Below, one piece after another: positions 18,704 to 28,500 of a stretch of 64,000 nt of DNA. The notes beneath the pieces are model-generated. The model did no database searches and was not told where the DNA came from. It was given only the letters and a program-made list of their open reading frames with translations. Source of the DNA: Pseudomonas sp. JAI120 (lineage in GTDB: Bacteria; Pseudomonadota; Gammaproteobacteria; Pseudomonadales; Pseudomonadaceae); contig NZ_JACHCZ010000001.1 of NCBI RefSeq assembly GCF_014207255.1, positions 2,161,378 through 2,225,377 of the forward strand. The letters run 5' to 3'. Both the position numbers and the translations under genes were made by a program. Position 1 is the first letter of the stretch. Each line of letters begins with the position of its first letter.

Positions 18704-21541
18704 TCAGTGCTGCTGCGTCCAGCCTGCGGCAGCCCAGTCCAAATTCTCGGGTATCAGGTAGCGATTACTGGCATCTGCCAGTCGCTGGTTAGCCATCTCT
18801 TCTGCGGCTTTGAACAGCATTTTTGAGGTTTCGCCATCGGTACTCAGGGAGCTGTGCTCAGCAGGTGTCAGCAACCACTGACTGGCTTTTGCAGGGTTGA
18901 GAGTGGCTTTGCCATCTTTAATCTGAATGGCCACAAACTCCTGTCGCATTCGTTTGCCCTGCGGGCCTTGCCAGCGCAGCATGGCACCGAGCAGTGCACC
19001 CTCGCAGAGTTCAGGTGCTTTGAGCATTGCAGCCAACCCACCGAACTCGTAATCGCACGCTTTACCCAGCAGGTACTGCATCAGCTTGGAGTTGAGGTCG
19101 AGCATTTGGGTGTCAGGGCGATTTGCGGCCAGCATACGATCCAAGGTCACGTCCATACGCTGAGAGGCTTTGGGGGAAAGCCCCATGTCCTGCATAACCT
19201 GCTCGGACAAACGAATACGCAAAAGCCGCTCTTTATGACTTCTCTCCGCAACTTCGATGCCCAGTTGATCGAACATTCCCAGGACGAAACTGTAGAGGTG
19301 CTCGACGGTGATTTCCAGCTCATCGCGTAGCTCATTTGGGTCGCTGGTGGCGGCGTGTACAAACAGTTCTCGTTGTTTGGCGGCAGCAGTGCGTGCCTGC
19401 TTTAACGCCTCATCAATACGCTCTCGGGTTCGGTCGATGCCAAGTTTTGTGGCTTGTTGCAGGATATCTTCCACATCGATCAACTCGGCCAGTTGACCGA
19501 GGATTTCGTCTTTCAGGCCATCATTGAATTCATGCTGCTGAACCTCTGCCAGATCAGTCACCACACTGTCGATCCGTTCATACATCAAGTCGACGATATT
19601 CTGATCCAGGCTATCGGTTTGCTGGATATTGAACACGACAACCTTCTTCTTCTGTCCATAGCGATACAGGCGGCCAATGCGCTGTACGAGGCGCATGGGG
19701 TTCCACGGGAGGTCATAGTTGACCATGACGTGGCACTTGCTCTGGAGGTTGATGCCTTCCCCGCCCGCTTCAGTCGAGATCAGAAAGCGCGCTTGCTCCT
19801 CAAAACGCTTGATGGCCTCTCGTCGCTCAGCATGCTGCATAGAGCCATTGATTAGCTCGACCTGGTCGCCGCCATAGTGATCAGCTAAGGCATCCCGCAG
19901 GTAGTTTTGGGTGGTGCGGTATTCGGTAAAAATCAGCACTTTCTCATCAGGGTTGGCTGCGTGAATTTTGCCGATGATTTCTTCGATAAACAGCTTCAGT
20001 TTAAGGTCATTGGCTTTCAACGCTGCGGCCTCAGCAATCAAATCTTTTAGCAGCTGCACCTCGCCAGCAAAGAACTCGCGTGCATCACTGGTGAATTGTT
20101 CTTCCCACTCACCCAGGTAGCGTTCGTCGCTGGGCTCGTCTGCGGACGTACCATTTGCTTGATCGTCGAGCAGGCGCTTAAGGCGATTACAAAGCGCCCG
20201 GTGAATAGCTGCTGCGCTGGAGGCAGCCAGTTTGCGATAAACCGTCATGACGAAACCAATGGCGTTGCCTTTACGGCCTAGCGATTCACCTGCGGCATAG
20301 CCTTTGCGCAGATAGTCCTGAAGCGTTTTATCGAACTCGACGGACCCCAGGCTGCTGGGCACCTGCATAGCACTGGTGATTTTGCCTTGGAAGATGAAGT
20401 TTCCTTCTGCGTCTGTTACGTCAGCTTTGTGGTTGCGGAATACCATGTCGTGCAGAATTTCTGGTTTCAGGTTGAGCGCCATTAATTCGGTACGGCGCTC
20501 AGGGCGAAGTAGCTCTAGCAGTGCCACGAACTTGTCCTGCATGCCCTGGTGAGGGGTCGCACTCAGCAGCAGCATGTGCTTGGTTTGGCTGCGTAGGTTT
20601 TTCGCCAGGTCATAGCGCTCAGAGCTGTCCAGTTTTTGCCCGTACTGGCGGCGGCTGAGTCGATGGCCTTCGTCAAAAATTACCAGATCCCAAGGCTCTG
20701 CCTGAAGCAGGCTTTCCAAGTGATCCTCCTGCTTGAGTCGATCCATGGAGCCGATGACACAGTCGTGCATCTTCCATTGGCGGGGTTCATTAATGAAAAA
20801 ATCCTCGCCATAGATCTCGAAATCTTCGAGCTTGAACTTGTAATACAGCTCTTCCTGCCACTGTTTGGTCAGGCCAGCGGGCGTGATCAGTAGGATGCGT
20901 TTGACTAGGTCTCGTTGCCGCAGAGCATGCAACAACATACCGGTCTCGATGGTCTTTCCCAAACCCACATCATCCGCAATTAACCAGTTGAAGTTGCCGG
21001 ATGCGAGAATGTGGTGCACCAAGTGAATCTGATGAGGCAGTGGTTCAATCTCTAGGTGGGAAAGGGCACCGGTGTTTTCATTCCACACCTTTATGGCGTA
21101 GGCCAGCATGCGCAGGCGCATACGCTCGGCATCATGTGCATCGCCTTTGCTGGCGGTGACAAAGCGATGCTTAACGCCCTTGACTTGACGCAGATATTGA
21201 TAGGGCAGCCAATGACGCTCACCACGCTCAGGAAAATCGACCAATACTTGCTCGCTACCTGCCAAGGTACGCTGCTGCATGATGATGCCCTGCCCTAGTG
21301 AGCGAACACCGCTACCAGGAGTTTCGTCGACCACGTCCATGCCATTTTGAAAGCCCGAGCGCACGGCAGATGCATCGATATAGGCCAGCTTCTTTTCTGG
21401 ACTGAACCAGTGAACCTGAAGCTGATCTTCGGCCTCTTTAGCAATGGCCATTTTGACGATGCCTCGGCGTTCATTCTGGCCGCTGGGTAATGTTTGGCTA
21501 ACCCAGCAACCAGGAACGTGGGTAAGTCTGAGGGTTTTCAT
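18704..21541 (-). CDS. SNF2/HepA-type ATP-dependent helicase
   Basis: A 945-aa SF2 translocase of the RapA/HepA class. An N-terminal beta-rich region (residues 1-140) precedes the ATPase: Walker A DVGLGKTIETG near residue 192, DEGHRLSRRQYG near 291, LLLSATPHQGM near 330, and helicase-C motifs LIFTEYRTTQNYL, STEAGGEGINLQ and QRIGRLYRYGQ around 540-660. The remaining 280 residues are largely helical. It follows the acidic gene by 17 bp and precedes the methylase by 53 bp. SNF2 helicase next to an adenine methylase recalls DISARM class 1 (drmD/drmMI), but drmA, drmB and drmC are absent. Confidence 0.88.
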   Translation of the reverse strand: MKTLRLTHVPGCWVSQTLPSGQNERRGIVKMAIAKEAEDQLQVHWFSPEKKLAYIDASAVRSGFQNGMDVVDETPGSGVRSLGQGIIMQQRTLAGSEQVLVDFPERGERHWLPYQYLRQVKGVKHRFVTASKGDAHDAERMRLRMLAYAIKVWNENTGALSHLEIEPLPHQIHLVHHILASGNFNWLIADDVGLGKTIETGMLLHALRQRDLVKRILLITPAGLTKQWQEELYYKFKLEDFEIYGEDFFINEPRQWKMHDCVIGSMDRLKQEDHLESLLQAEPWDLVIFDEGHRLSRRQYGQKLDSSERYDLAKNLRSQTKHMLLLSATPHQGMQDKFVALLELLRPERRTELMALNLKPEILHDMVFRNHKADVTDAEGNFIFQGKITSAMQVPSSLGSVEFDKTLQDYLRKGYAAGESLGRKGNAIGFVMTVYRKLAASSAAAIHRALCNRLKRLLDDQANGTSADEPSDERYLGEWEEQFTSDAREFFAGEVQLLKDLIAEAAALKANDLKLKLFIEEIIGKIHAANPDEKVLIFTEYRTTQNYLRDALADHYGGDQVELINGSMQHAERREAIKRFEEQARFLISTEAGGEGINLQSKCHVMVNYDLPWNPMRLVQRIGRLYRYGQKKKVVVFNIQQTDSLDQNIVDLMYERIDSVVTDLAEVQQHEFNDGLKDEILGQLAELIDVEDILQQATKLGIDRTRERIDEALKQARTAAAKQRELFVHAATSDPNELRDELEITVEHLYSFVLGMFDQLGIEVAERSHKERLLRIRLSEQVMQDMGLSPKASQRMDVTLDRMLAANRPDTQMLDLNSKLMQYLLGKACDYEFGGLAAMLKAPELCEGALLGAMLRWQGPQGKRMRQEFVAIQIKDGKATLNPAKASQWLLTPAEHSSLSTDGETSKMLFKAAEEMANQRLADASNRYLIPENLDWAAAGWTQQH

Positions 21542-21558
21542 GCGCTAATCCTTTATCC

Positions 21559-23772
21559 TTACGGCTCAATACTTGGCGAGGGTTGGTCGGTACTTTGCGT
21601 GTGCAAGGCAGATGCGAGCGGCGCTGCTGACCATTCAGGCGGTGCTTCATCATTAACATCGTCAATGCTCTCTTCCTCGGCCTCAATGCCACAAGGCGTC
21701 TCTGCATTCTCAGCCTGTTTCTTCGGGCGATTTTCGGCATTGAGCGATGGCGTTTCTTCTAATGGCGGCTTGTCACTGAAATAGCAACCGGGCTCCTGAG
21801 GATGTTTGGTTTGAAATACTCCATAGGCTCTAAGAATCTCGGTTTTTTCATACTCCAATGCATCGCACAGACCCAGATCGCTGTATTCCTCAGCAGGCAG
21901 TTCGTGAGGATCGCAGAAGTCAAAGGGCTGATTGGCAGGTAAGCAACCTTCCAAATTGGCAAACCGAAACCACAGATACCGGGCAAAAGCTTTAAACGCA
22001 CGGCGTAAGACAGTGTTCTCGTACCAAGAAGAAAAGAGACTTTCGAGCAAGACCTCGACTTCTTCCACCTGCGGTAGAGATTCAAAAGAACGGACGATCA
22101 GCAAAGCTGTCGGCCAAGACAGTACGTAGTGGGACAGGCGACTGCTGCCGATTTTATCAAAAGCGATCCAGTAGATGTCGTTCTCTGCCCAGATAACTTT
22201 GATATGAGCTGCCAGAACCAACTCGGCGGGAGTCATCCCTTTTTCGATTTCTCTTTCAAGCGCAAGGCGTGTCTGCCCGCCGCCGCTCATGAAAAAAATC
22301 TGTTGAACCAGAGGCAGCGTACTGAGCGGCCAATTGGTCTTTCCGATCAACTCAGCGGCTTTCTGGAGCGCACGATCTCCGTGGGAGAGTTTGTCAACAT
22401 CCCCATCATCGGGCTCGGTAACCAGAGCCTCACCGCCATCAAAGACTTCATCCGGGTCAAAGGCGTAAGCCGCATAGTCATCTTCAAGGTCACGGAAGTC
22501 AGCCACAACACTAAGGATGTCTTCTTCCTGCTCAGCCCCAAGCTCGAAGATCGACAGATCCTGCAAGTCATGATCAAGGTCGATTTGATCTTCCAGATCT
22601 TCAATTCCAAAATTCAGCTGGGGCGAAGTCGGGGTGTTTAGTTCTAGATCGGTTAGCGCCAGGTACTCGTCATCCTCATCGTTTTCCTCAGATACTTCAT
22701 CGTGAGTTTGAGACGTTAAAGCAGGAACCTCCGGGGCTGGCAATGTCGTTGGCTGTAATGGAGATTCATGAGAATCCGATGGTTCCGGAGCGCCTAAACC
22801 TTTCGGTTGGACAGAGATTAGTGAGCGCCCTGATTTGTTGAATACCTTGACCTTGGCTAACCCCTCTCCAGCTTCCGTCTCCTTCCGTGGATGGGCAAGT
22901 TTGAGAACGGTTTTTGTGGCGGAGGGCGGGGTGTCCTCATCCTCTGTCACATGCTCACCGGAGAAGTCGTCTGTAGTAGCTGGAGCCGTATCAGGCTCAT
23001 CACACGCTTCAAGCTCGTCGAGGCATGTTGAGGCTTCAGATGGCGTTGATTCAGATTGCCCCTCCCACCAAACGTCCGTTTTCAAAGGGGGGTATTGAGA
23101 AGCCGTGTGCTGAATGAAGGTTAATGAATCATCGACTGTCTCGGTCAACGCCTTGTTGGTCGGAGCTGCTGGGTTTTCTAGGGTCGTCAGATGCTCAGAT
23201 GAGTCACTGATGAATGCCAGATCACTGTCCGTTGGCAGGTCGTCTGTAGACTCTTCAGGCTCAATCTCGATAAAGGCTTGCTGTTGGCGTTTCAGGAGAA
23301 GAGCACGCTGCATGGCCTTTGCCCCATCCATGGGGCGTCGTTGCAGCATGTACACACGGCTGAGCAGATTCAGGGAATCAGACTCTTCAAACGCATCAAT
23401 GGCTTCCAGGAGGAGCGACTCGGCAGCCTGCAACTTGCCAGACGCGACCAGGTCATTGACGTCTTTGATGAGCAGCTCTTTGCTGCGTTGCTTGCTCTTT
23501 ATCGAGAGCATTGGCGGTGCGCGATGTTTTTTGAAGTGGAGGATCAGTTCAAGCCTGCGTTGGATATCATCCGCTGACTGATGGCTTTTCAGGAATTCAG
23601 TAAGGAGTGCCTTGGCTGTGACGTGCTGCCCTTGAGTGATCATAAGCGAAATTGCTTGGAGTAGACCTTCCGAGGAGTGGCCTTTCAGGCACGAACGGAT
23701 CTTCGTCTCCAGCTCTTTTGGATTCGATGCGGCAAAGCTCCACAATTTGTCTAACAGCGCTTCCCAATCCAT
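21559..23772 (-). CDS. Acidic helical-repeat protein heading the helicase/methylase/Res operon
   Basis: A 737-aa protein of unrecognised family. Residues 1-150 form helical, TPR-like hairpins (LLDKLWSFAASNPKELETK, then AAESLLLEAIDAFEESDSLNLL). Residues about 170-480 are low-complexity and very acidic, rich in Asp, Glu, Ser and Pro. Residues 480-650 look folded (ALQKAAELIGKTNWPLSTLP, SWPTALLIVRSFESLPQVEE), with a second acidic tail. The ATG at 23772 (MDWEALLDKL) is preferred over in-frame upstream starts because GTGGAA precedes it. As first gene of the operon it is probably a scaffold or regulator of the enzymes; the acidic tract could mimic DNA. Function unknown. Confidence 0.7.
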   Translation of the reverse strand: MDWEALLDKLWSFAASNPKELETKIRSCLKGHSSEGLLQAISLMITQGQHVTAKALLTEFLKSHQSADDIQRRLELILHFKKHRAPPMLSIKSKQRSKELLIKDVNDLVASGKLQAAESLLLEAIDAFEESDSLNLLSRVYMLQRRPMDGAKAMQRALLLKRQQQAFIEIEPEESTDDLPTDSDLAFISDSSEHLTTLENPAAPTNKALTETVDDSLTFIQHTASQYPPLKTDVWWEGQSESTPSEASTCLDELEACDEPDTAPATTDDFSGEHVTEDEDTPPSATKTVLKLAHPRKETEAGEGLAKVKVFNKSGRSLISVQPKGLGAPEPSDSHESPLQPTTLPAPEVPALTSQTHDEVSEENDEDDEYLALTDLELNTPTSPQLNFGIEDLEDQIDLDHDLQDLSIFELGAEQEEDILSVVADFRDLEDDYAAYAFDPDEVFDGGEALVTEPDDGDVDKLSHGDRALQKAAELIGKTNWPLSTLPLVQQIFFMSGGGQTRLALEREIEKGMTPAELVLAAHIKVIWAENDIYWIAFDKIGSSRLSHYVLSWPTALLIVRSFESLPQVEEVEVLLESLFSSWYENTVLRRAFKAFARYLWFRFANLEGCLPANQPFDFCDPHELPAEEYSDLGLCDALEYEKTEILRAYGVFQTKHPQEPGCYFSDKPPLEETPSLNAENRPKKQAENAETPCGIEAEEESIDDVNDEAPPEWSAAPLASALHTQSTDQPSPSIEP

Positions 23773-23987
23773 TTCCACACCGACTCCGTCACGACACAGC
23801 CCCCCTACGCAAAATCGAGGCTCGGCTGAGGTTAGCACTGCCTCGTAGGTTAGTAGCCTGTGTCGTCCGTCACCTTACCCAGACCGACCTTGTGGGTAAA
23901 GGCAAACAGCCACTATTGCGCTACTTTCTTGTCCGCCCTGCCATAGATTGCTTGAAATTACGCGCAGCCGAGGGCCGCCTTCGGCGC

Positions 23988-24645
23988 CTATCCAATCTGT
24001 TTATTAAGGCAGGGAAAGTAGCCATGTGTTTTGACATGCACGGTATGTAGGTACACCTCAACCATTGATACAAGCTCGGGATCAGACACTGTCACCACCC
24101 CCAGAAAGGCATCACCTCCGAGGATACAAGCCGTTTGCTCAGGTGTATAAGAGCGCTCACTAAACCCATGCTTTGGAAAAGTTCGTCTGCCATCAAGCTC
24201 GACCTGCGGGGTTCTCACATGGTCCCATACTCGGTGATGCAGATTGTTTTTGGTAGCCTTTCCGATATAGATAATCTCGCCGTCCGGCGAGCCAAAAAAG
24301 TACACCCCGCTCTTGGAGACCAACGCCATCACCGGTCGCGAGGAGGCCTAAGTTTAGTGGATCTAACCAGTTCCCTATGGCTGGTCTATTTTCGCCAAAC
24401 GCGAAATTGACCGTGACATCTGAAAAGAGGCTAGGGAGGCTATGAATCAGGCTTTCTAGGGCGGCATAAGCTTGTTGAAAATTCAACGATTTCTCCAGGT
24501 GATCAGTCCAGGGCTGAGCGAAAGTGGCGTTACGATTCCGCGCCCATAATTGCCATTTTGCGAGACCGCGCTCCAACCTGTTCCACAGAGAGCAACACGC
24601 CACGAGAGGTCGGAATGCCTACCTCTCGGTCAATTTCACACCCAT
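23988..24645 (-). pseudogene. Interrupted GIY-YIG-type nuclease gene
   Basis: The C-terminal 113 residues (ATG 24329 to 23988) read GVYFFGSPDGEIIYIGK with a downstream HHRVWDHVR, the GIY-YIG catalytic pattern. The matching N-terminal part lies upstream in another frame (24603 to about 24305: RLERGLAKWQLWARNRN, then NWLDPLNLGLLATGD). The ATG at 24645, only three bases past the preceding stop codon, reaches an in-frame TAG at codon 9. The gene therefore appears broken by a nonsense codon and a one-base frameshift near 24325. No ribosome site precedes the nuclease part alone. Restart or programmed frameshifting are alternatives. Confidence 0.5.
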
Positions 24646-24648
24646 CAC

Positions 24649-25206
24649 TCAAGCATTTAGAAACATCACCACTTCGATGGCTCGGAGCGGTGACACTGGG
24701 TAACCCATTTTTTCGTTGACCGAAGAGTGAAGGCCTGGAAACCGTTCGTCTTTTCGAAGCTCACTCAACTGGCCCAGATACTTCAAATAGGCCTCCGTAT
24801 TGTTCACTCTGTACTGATGAGCCGCATGACCATGAATAAAGCGATAGATCTTCGAATCCCAAATGGCGAAAGCATCGGGATTAACAAAGTGCAGCAGCTT
24901 GGACGCCCCTACCACCGAATTGTTGACTAGAGCAGCCAACTCGGCCAATTCGCATTGATCCAAAACTCCATTGACACGCGCTTTGTTGAGTAAGTTGGCT
25001 CCCTGCTGCAATGTCCGTTCAGCCGTTGGGTACAGATCCAAGATGGTCGGCATCCAGCCGTAAACGATGTGCGCTCCGCAGACAAAATCTCGCTCGGTTA
25101 AGGCCGACTCTGTCTGTAATTGCGCGAGAATATGTGGGTAAGATCGAATGTAAGACTTCTTACGGTCTACCTTCGTTTGAGGCTCCAACAGAAATATGTC
25201 CTGCAT
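24649..25206 (-). CDS. Hypothetical 185-aa protein coupled to the GIY-YIG gene
   Basis: Soluble, mainly helical protein of unrecognised family. The most distinctive stretch is GASKLLHFVNPDAFAIWDSK followed by IYRFIHG, a pattern seen in small proteins annotated only as hypothetical. The ATG at 25206 is supported by an AGGAG ribosome site ten bases upstream. The next reading frame starts three bases past its stop, so the two are a transcription unit. Low-GC flanks and its place in the cargo suggest an accessory role in host conflict, but nothing identifies an activity. Confidence 0.65.
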   Translation of the reverse strand: MQDIFLLEPQTKVDRKKSYIRSYPHILAQLQTESALTERDFVCGAHIVYGWMPTILDLYPTAERTLQQGANLLNKARVNGVLDQCELAELAALVNNSVVGASKLLHFVNPDAFAIWDSKIYRFIHGHAAHQYRVNNTEAYLKYLGQLSELRKDERFPGLHSSVNEKMGYPVSPLRAIEVVMFLNA

Positions 25207-25352
25207 TGGTTTGGGCTCCTGATTAACGTGAGTGTTTAGATAAAGCGGGCTTCGAAGGGCAAATCAGCGGCGAGTCGCAAAAAATCAACCGCGACATAGG
25301 TTGTCGTCAAACGGATTAGGCTAGGAGATCAACAAACAAGGAGCCTCACCTG

Positions 25353-25517
25353 ATGAAAATTTATTCAGCTTTTATGCAGCGCGTGGTCGCCACCGCAGGC
25401 CCCCAGGCCAACTTCAGCATCACGGTGCAAGCCGTGACCTCAAACATGGCTAAGATCACCGCCGAAGCCCAGTACCCTGGCTACAAATGCATTAACGCAC
25501 CGACGCAAGTTCGCTGA
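25353..25517 (+). CDS. Small 54-aa protein
   Basis: A short open frame with a strong ribosome site (AAGGAG, 10 bases before the ATG). The product starts MKIYSAFMQRVVATAG and ends KCINAPTQVR; it is basic, beta-rich and resembles short proteins of about 55 residues that accompany mobile elements in pseudomonads (MK-Y-x-AxV start, QAxxxxxAKxxAEAQYPG core). It stands alone between two minus-strand units, in otherwise non-coding DNA (25207-25571). Function unknown; the ribosome site and codon use favour it being real. Confidence 0.5.
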   Translation: MKIYSAFMQRVVATAGPQANFSITVQAVTSNMAKITAEAQYPGYKCINAPTQVR

Positions 25518-25571
25518 GAGTACTACTCGATGCAAAACTGCGCCGCCCGTTGGAGCGGCGCACCGTCAGCT

Positions 25572-28500
25572 CTACACTCTGTCGCGCGTCATTGATCCAC
25601 TCTTGACCACCTTACAAAGTGTATTTACCAGCGACATCTCCTCTGGTGTCTTGCAGCGGATGGCCGTCAAGGCTCGGCTGGCTATCACACAGGCCAAGGT
25701 CTTGGCGCGACTGACCGCTACATTCAAGCGGTTTTTTGAGTAGAGAAAACCAATATCCCGAGGTAAATAGTCTTCATTCGAAGTGGCCATCGAAACAATC
25801 ACAATTTCGGCTTCTTGTCCCTGAAACTTGTCCACCGTCCCGACTCGGGCGCCTTCCGGTAGCTCCCGTTTGAGCAACTGCACCTGGAGGTTATAGGGTG
25901 CGACAACCAAGATATTGTCCACGTCGATCCGGTGCACCTCGCCGTTCTTATCTACATAAGTTTGCCCCAGGAAATAACTGTAGAGGTCGCGGACGACAGC
26001 AGCTTCTTCCTCTGAGCTTTGGCTATTAGCGTCATGCTCCACCGCACAAAAATACAGCCCACAATTGGGTATCCCTGGACGCTCTCCATCCAGCACCAGC
26101 ACTTGTCGCTCGGTTCCCGGGGCCGATGTTAATTGTCCGTCGTACACCGCGTCAGAAATAAAGGAACACACCTCAGGGTGCATACGCCATGTCTGCGCCA
26201 GGAACACCCCGCGATTCGCGGGAATAGTGGCCACGCCATCAAGCAGATAATCCAGGATCGAATCTCCTGAGCGCCCTGGATGCGTCCCCTTAATCGGTTG
26301 TGATAATTGCATCTGATCGCCCATCAGCACCAAACTGCGGGCTGACATCCCCATCGCCACGAGGTTGGCCACACTGACCTGACCAGCTTCGTCAATGAAC
26401 AGGTAATCCAACGCTTCGCTAAATGCTTCATCCGCGAACAGCCAAGCAGTACCCGCGACAAGACGTGCTCCCGAATTCCATGCGGCCAACAATTTCGTTT
26501 TGTCATCTTGGGACGTGATGCAGCGCCCGGCGAAACGACTCTCCTCAGCCCCCTGAGTGGATTTTTTCAAACCGACGAAGTTCAAACCAGACGCCTCAGC
26601 ACAGGTTTCTATCGCTGCAAGCAAGTTGTTGATCGCGTGATGAGAGTTAGAGGTAATCCCGACCCGCTTGCCAGCTTGCAGCAGATCAACTATCAGGTGA
26701 GACCCCGTATAAGTTTTACCAGCACCCGGAGGCCCCTGAATGAACAGCACACTATGGTCGAGGTTACGCACCACCTGCTTGACTGCATCGAGAGGATCCA
26801 GTCCAGCCGCTAAAAGGGCCGTCCCGGCTTCCAAGCCAACCACTCTGGGTGAGCGACGAAACAAAAAGTCTTCCACCGCTTGAAAATGCCCACCACCTGC
26901 CAGAACCGCATCGGCGTAGCGGAATAATGCTTCGCGGATAACGTTGCTATTAATTGGCCCACCGGGTCCCATATCAAAGTCTTCGGGAGGTTGCCGCTCG
27001 GCAGTGGCCTTAAAGGTCGCCAATCGGTTTTCCATGTCCAATTCATGCAGAGTAATCGCGCTCAGTGTTTCGACCACCATTCCCTGCGACCCGATACGCA
27101 GCTTGGTCTCCTGCTCGGGGAAGCGGTATTGGTAAAGGAATGAGCGCTTTTCCGGTACGGGTGGTTGTGTTGTGCGTGTCAACCCAGCCAGGCTCTCGAT
27201 ATCCTCAAGAAGCTCATCTCTCGCCATGTCCTGACGCTTGAACATATCCCACCACACCGGCTTCTCGGTGCGCCGATGAAAATCAAGCAACTGAAAAACC
27301 AACGCCTTAACAATCGCCTCGTCATCCCACTGCGATTCATCCTCCGGCAACTGACCAATTAGGCGCTGACGATAACTTTCCAGGCGAATCTCCTGTTCGC
27401 TGGCCCCTACGGCAACAGGATCAACTTCGACGGTCCCCACATTCGTCGCTACAAAATTGCTGTCATCGGGGTTAATCGCAAGCAGCCAGTTACGCAGCAA
27501 GTAAGTGGAGCGCACATCATCCTCGTTGTAGCGCTCAATGGTTTCCAACAGTTCAGGATCACCGCTCTGCTTCCAACGTTCATAAAACACGATGCTCGCG
27601 CCGGCACTGGTCACCTCGCCAACCCGTCTTTCCATGTAGAAATGTTCGATGTACTTGATCGAGTAGCTCGGTTCGGAAACGCGTATCGCCTCCCGCACCA
27701 CCTTATACAGATCGATCAGCTTGCCGTTCCGCAGCAACCAGTCAACTTGAGTCTCACGAGTGCCGTGCTGACTCATCAAACGCTTGATCGCTGTCTCTTC
27801 GTAGCTCGCGTAGTGATAGATGTAGGCTTGCGGATAGCGCGCCAAATGCGCCATCAAAAAATCGATGAAGGCTTCGAACGCTTTTTTCTCTTCTGTACGA
27901 GAGTGCCCCCAAAATGGCAGGAAGCGTTGGCTCCCTGCCTCATCAATGTACAAGCCAAACAAATACTCCAAACCGCCCTCTTCAAGCGGATCACCCTCCA
28001 TATCAAAAAACAGATCGCCTTCCGCTGGCTCAGGCATACGGCCGAATCCACGCAGCCCAGCCTGCGGAGCCAATAGTTCATAAATTGGTGCATCGCTATG
28101 ACGGCCCAGGTGTTGCAGACGGGCTTGATGCCTCAATTTACTCAAGGACTCGCCGTTAAGTTTGGGAATGGAAATGCGTTCCGGAATGTTGGCCAATTGC
28201 TCCAAGGTCTGAACACCGGCGCTTTGCAATTTTTTGATTTGGGACTTGCTGATATTCGCGACCGCAGACAAATGATCATCTTGCTCGCGTTGAATGGCAC
28301 AAAGATCGCGCCACCCGCAAAAGCGGCAATGATCACAAGGGTCAGGATAGGTGATTGACGGTTGGGGGGCAGAGACAAAAGCGTCGAAGCGCTGAAGAAC
28401 CTGATCGAGATAATCTGCGTAATCTGCCACACGAAATGGCCGTTCGCTACGCGCTGCATCACCGAGCACAACATGCATGAAGTGAGGACGAACACCTTGC

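Noticed and set aside
12499..23772. DISARM or BREX system
   Set aside because: SNF2 helicase and methylase are present, but no drmA/drmB/drmC and no brxC, pglX, pglZ or brxL relatives are visible anywhere in the window.
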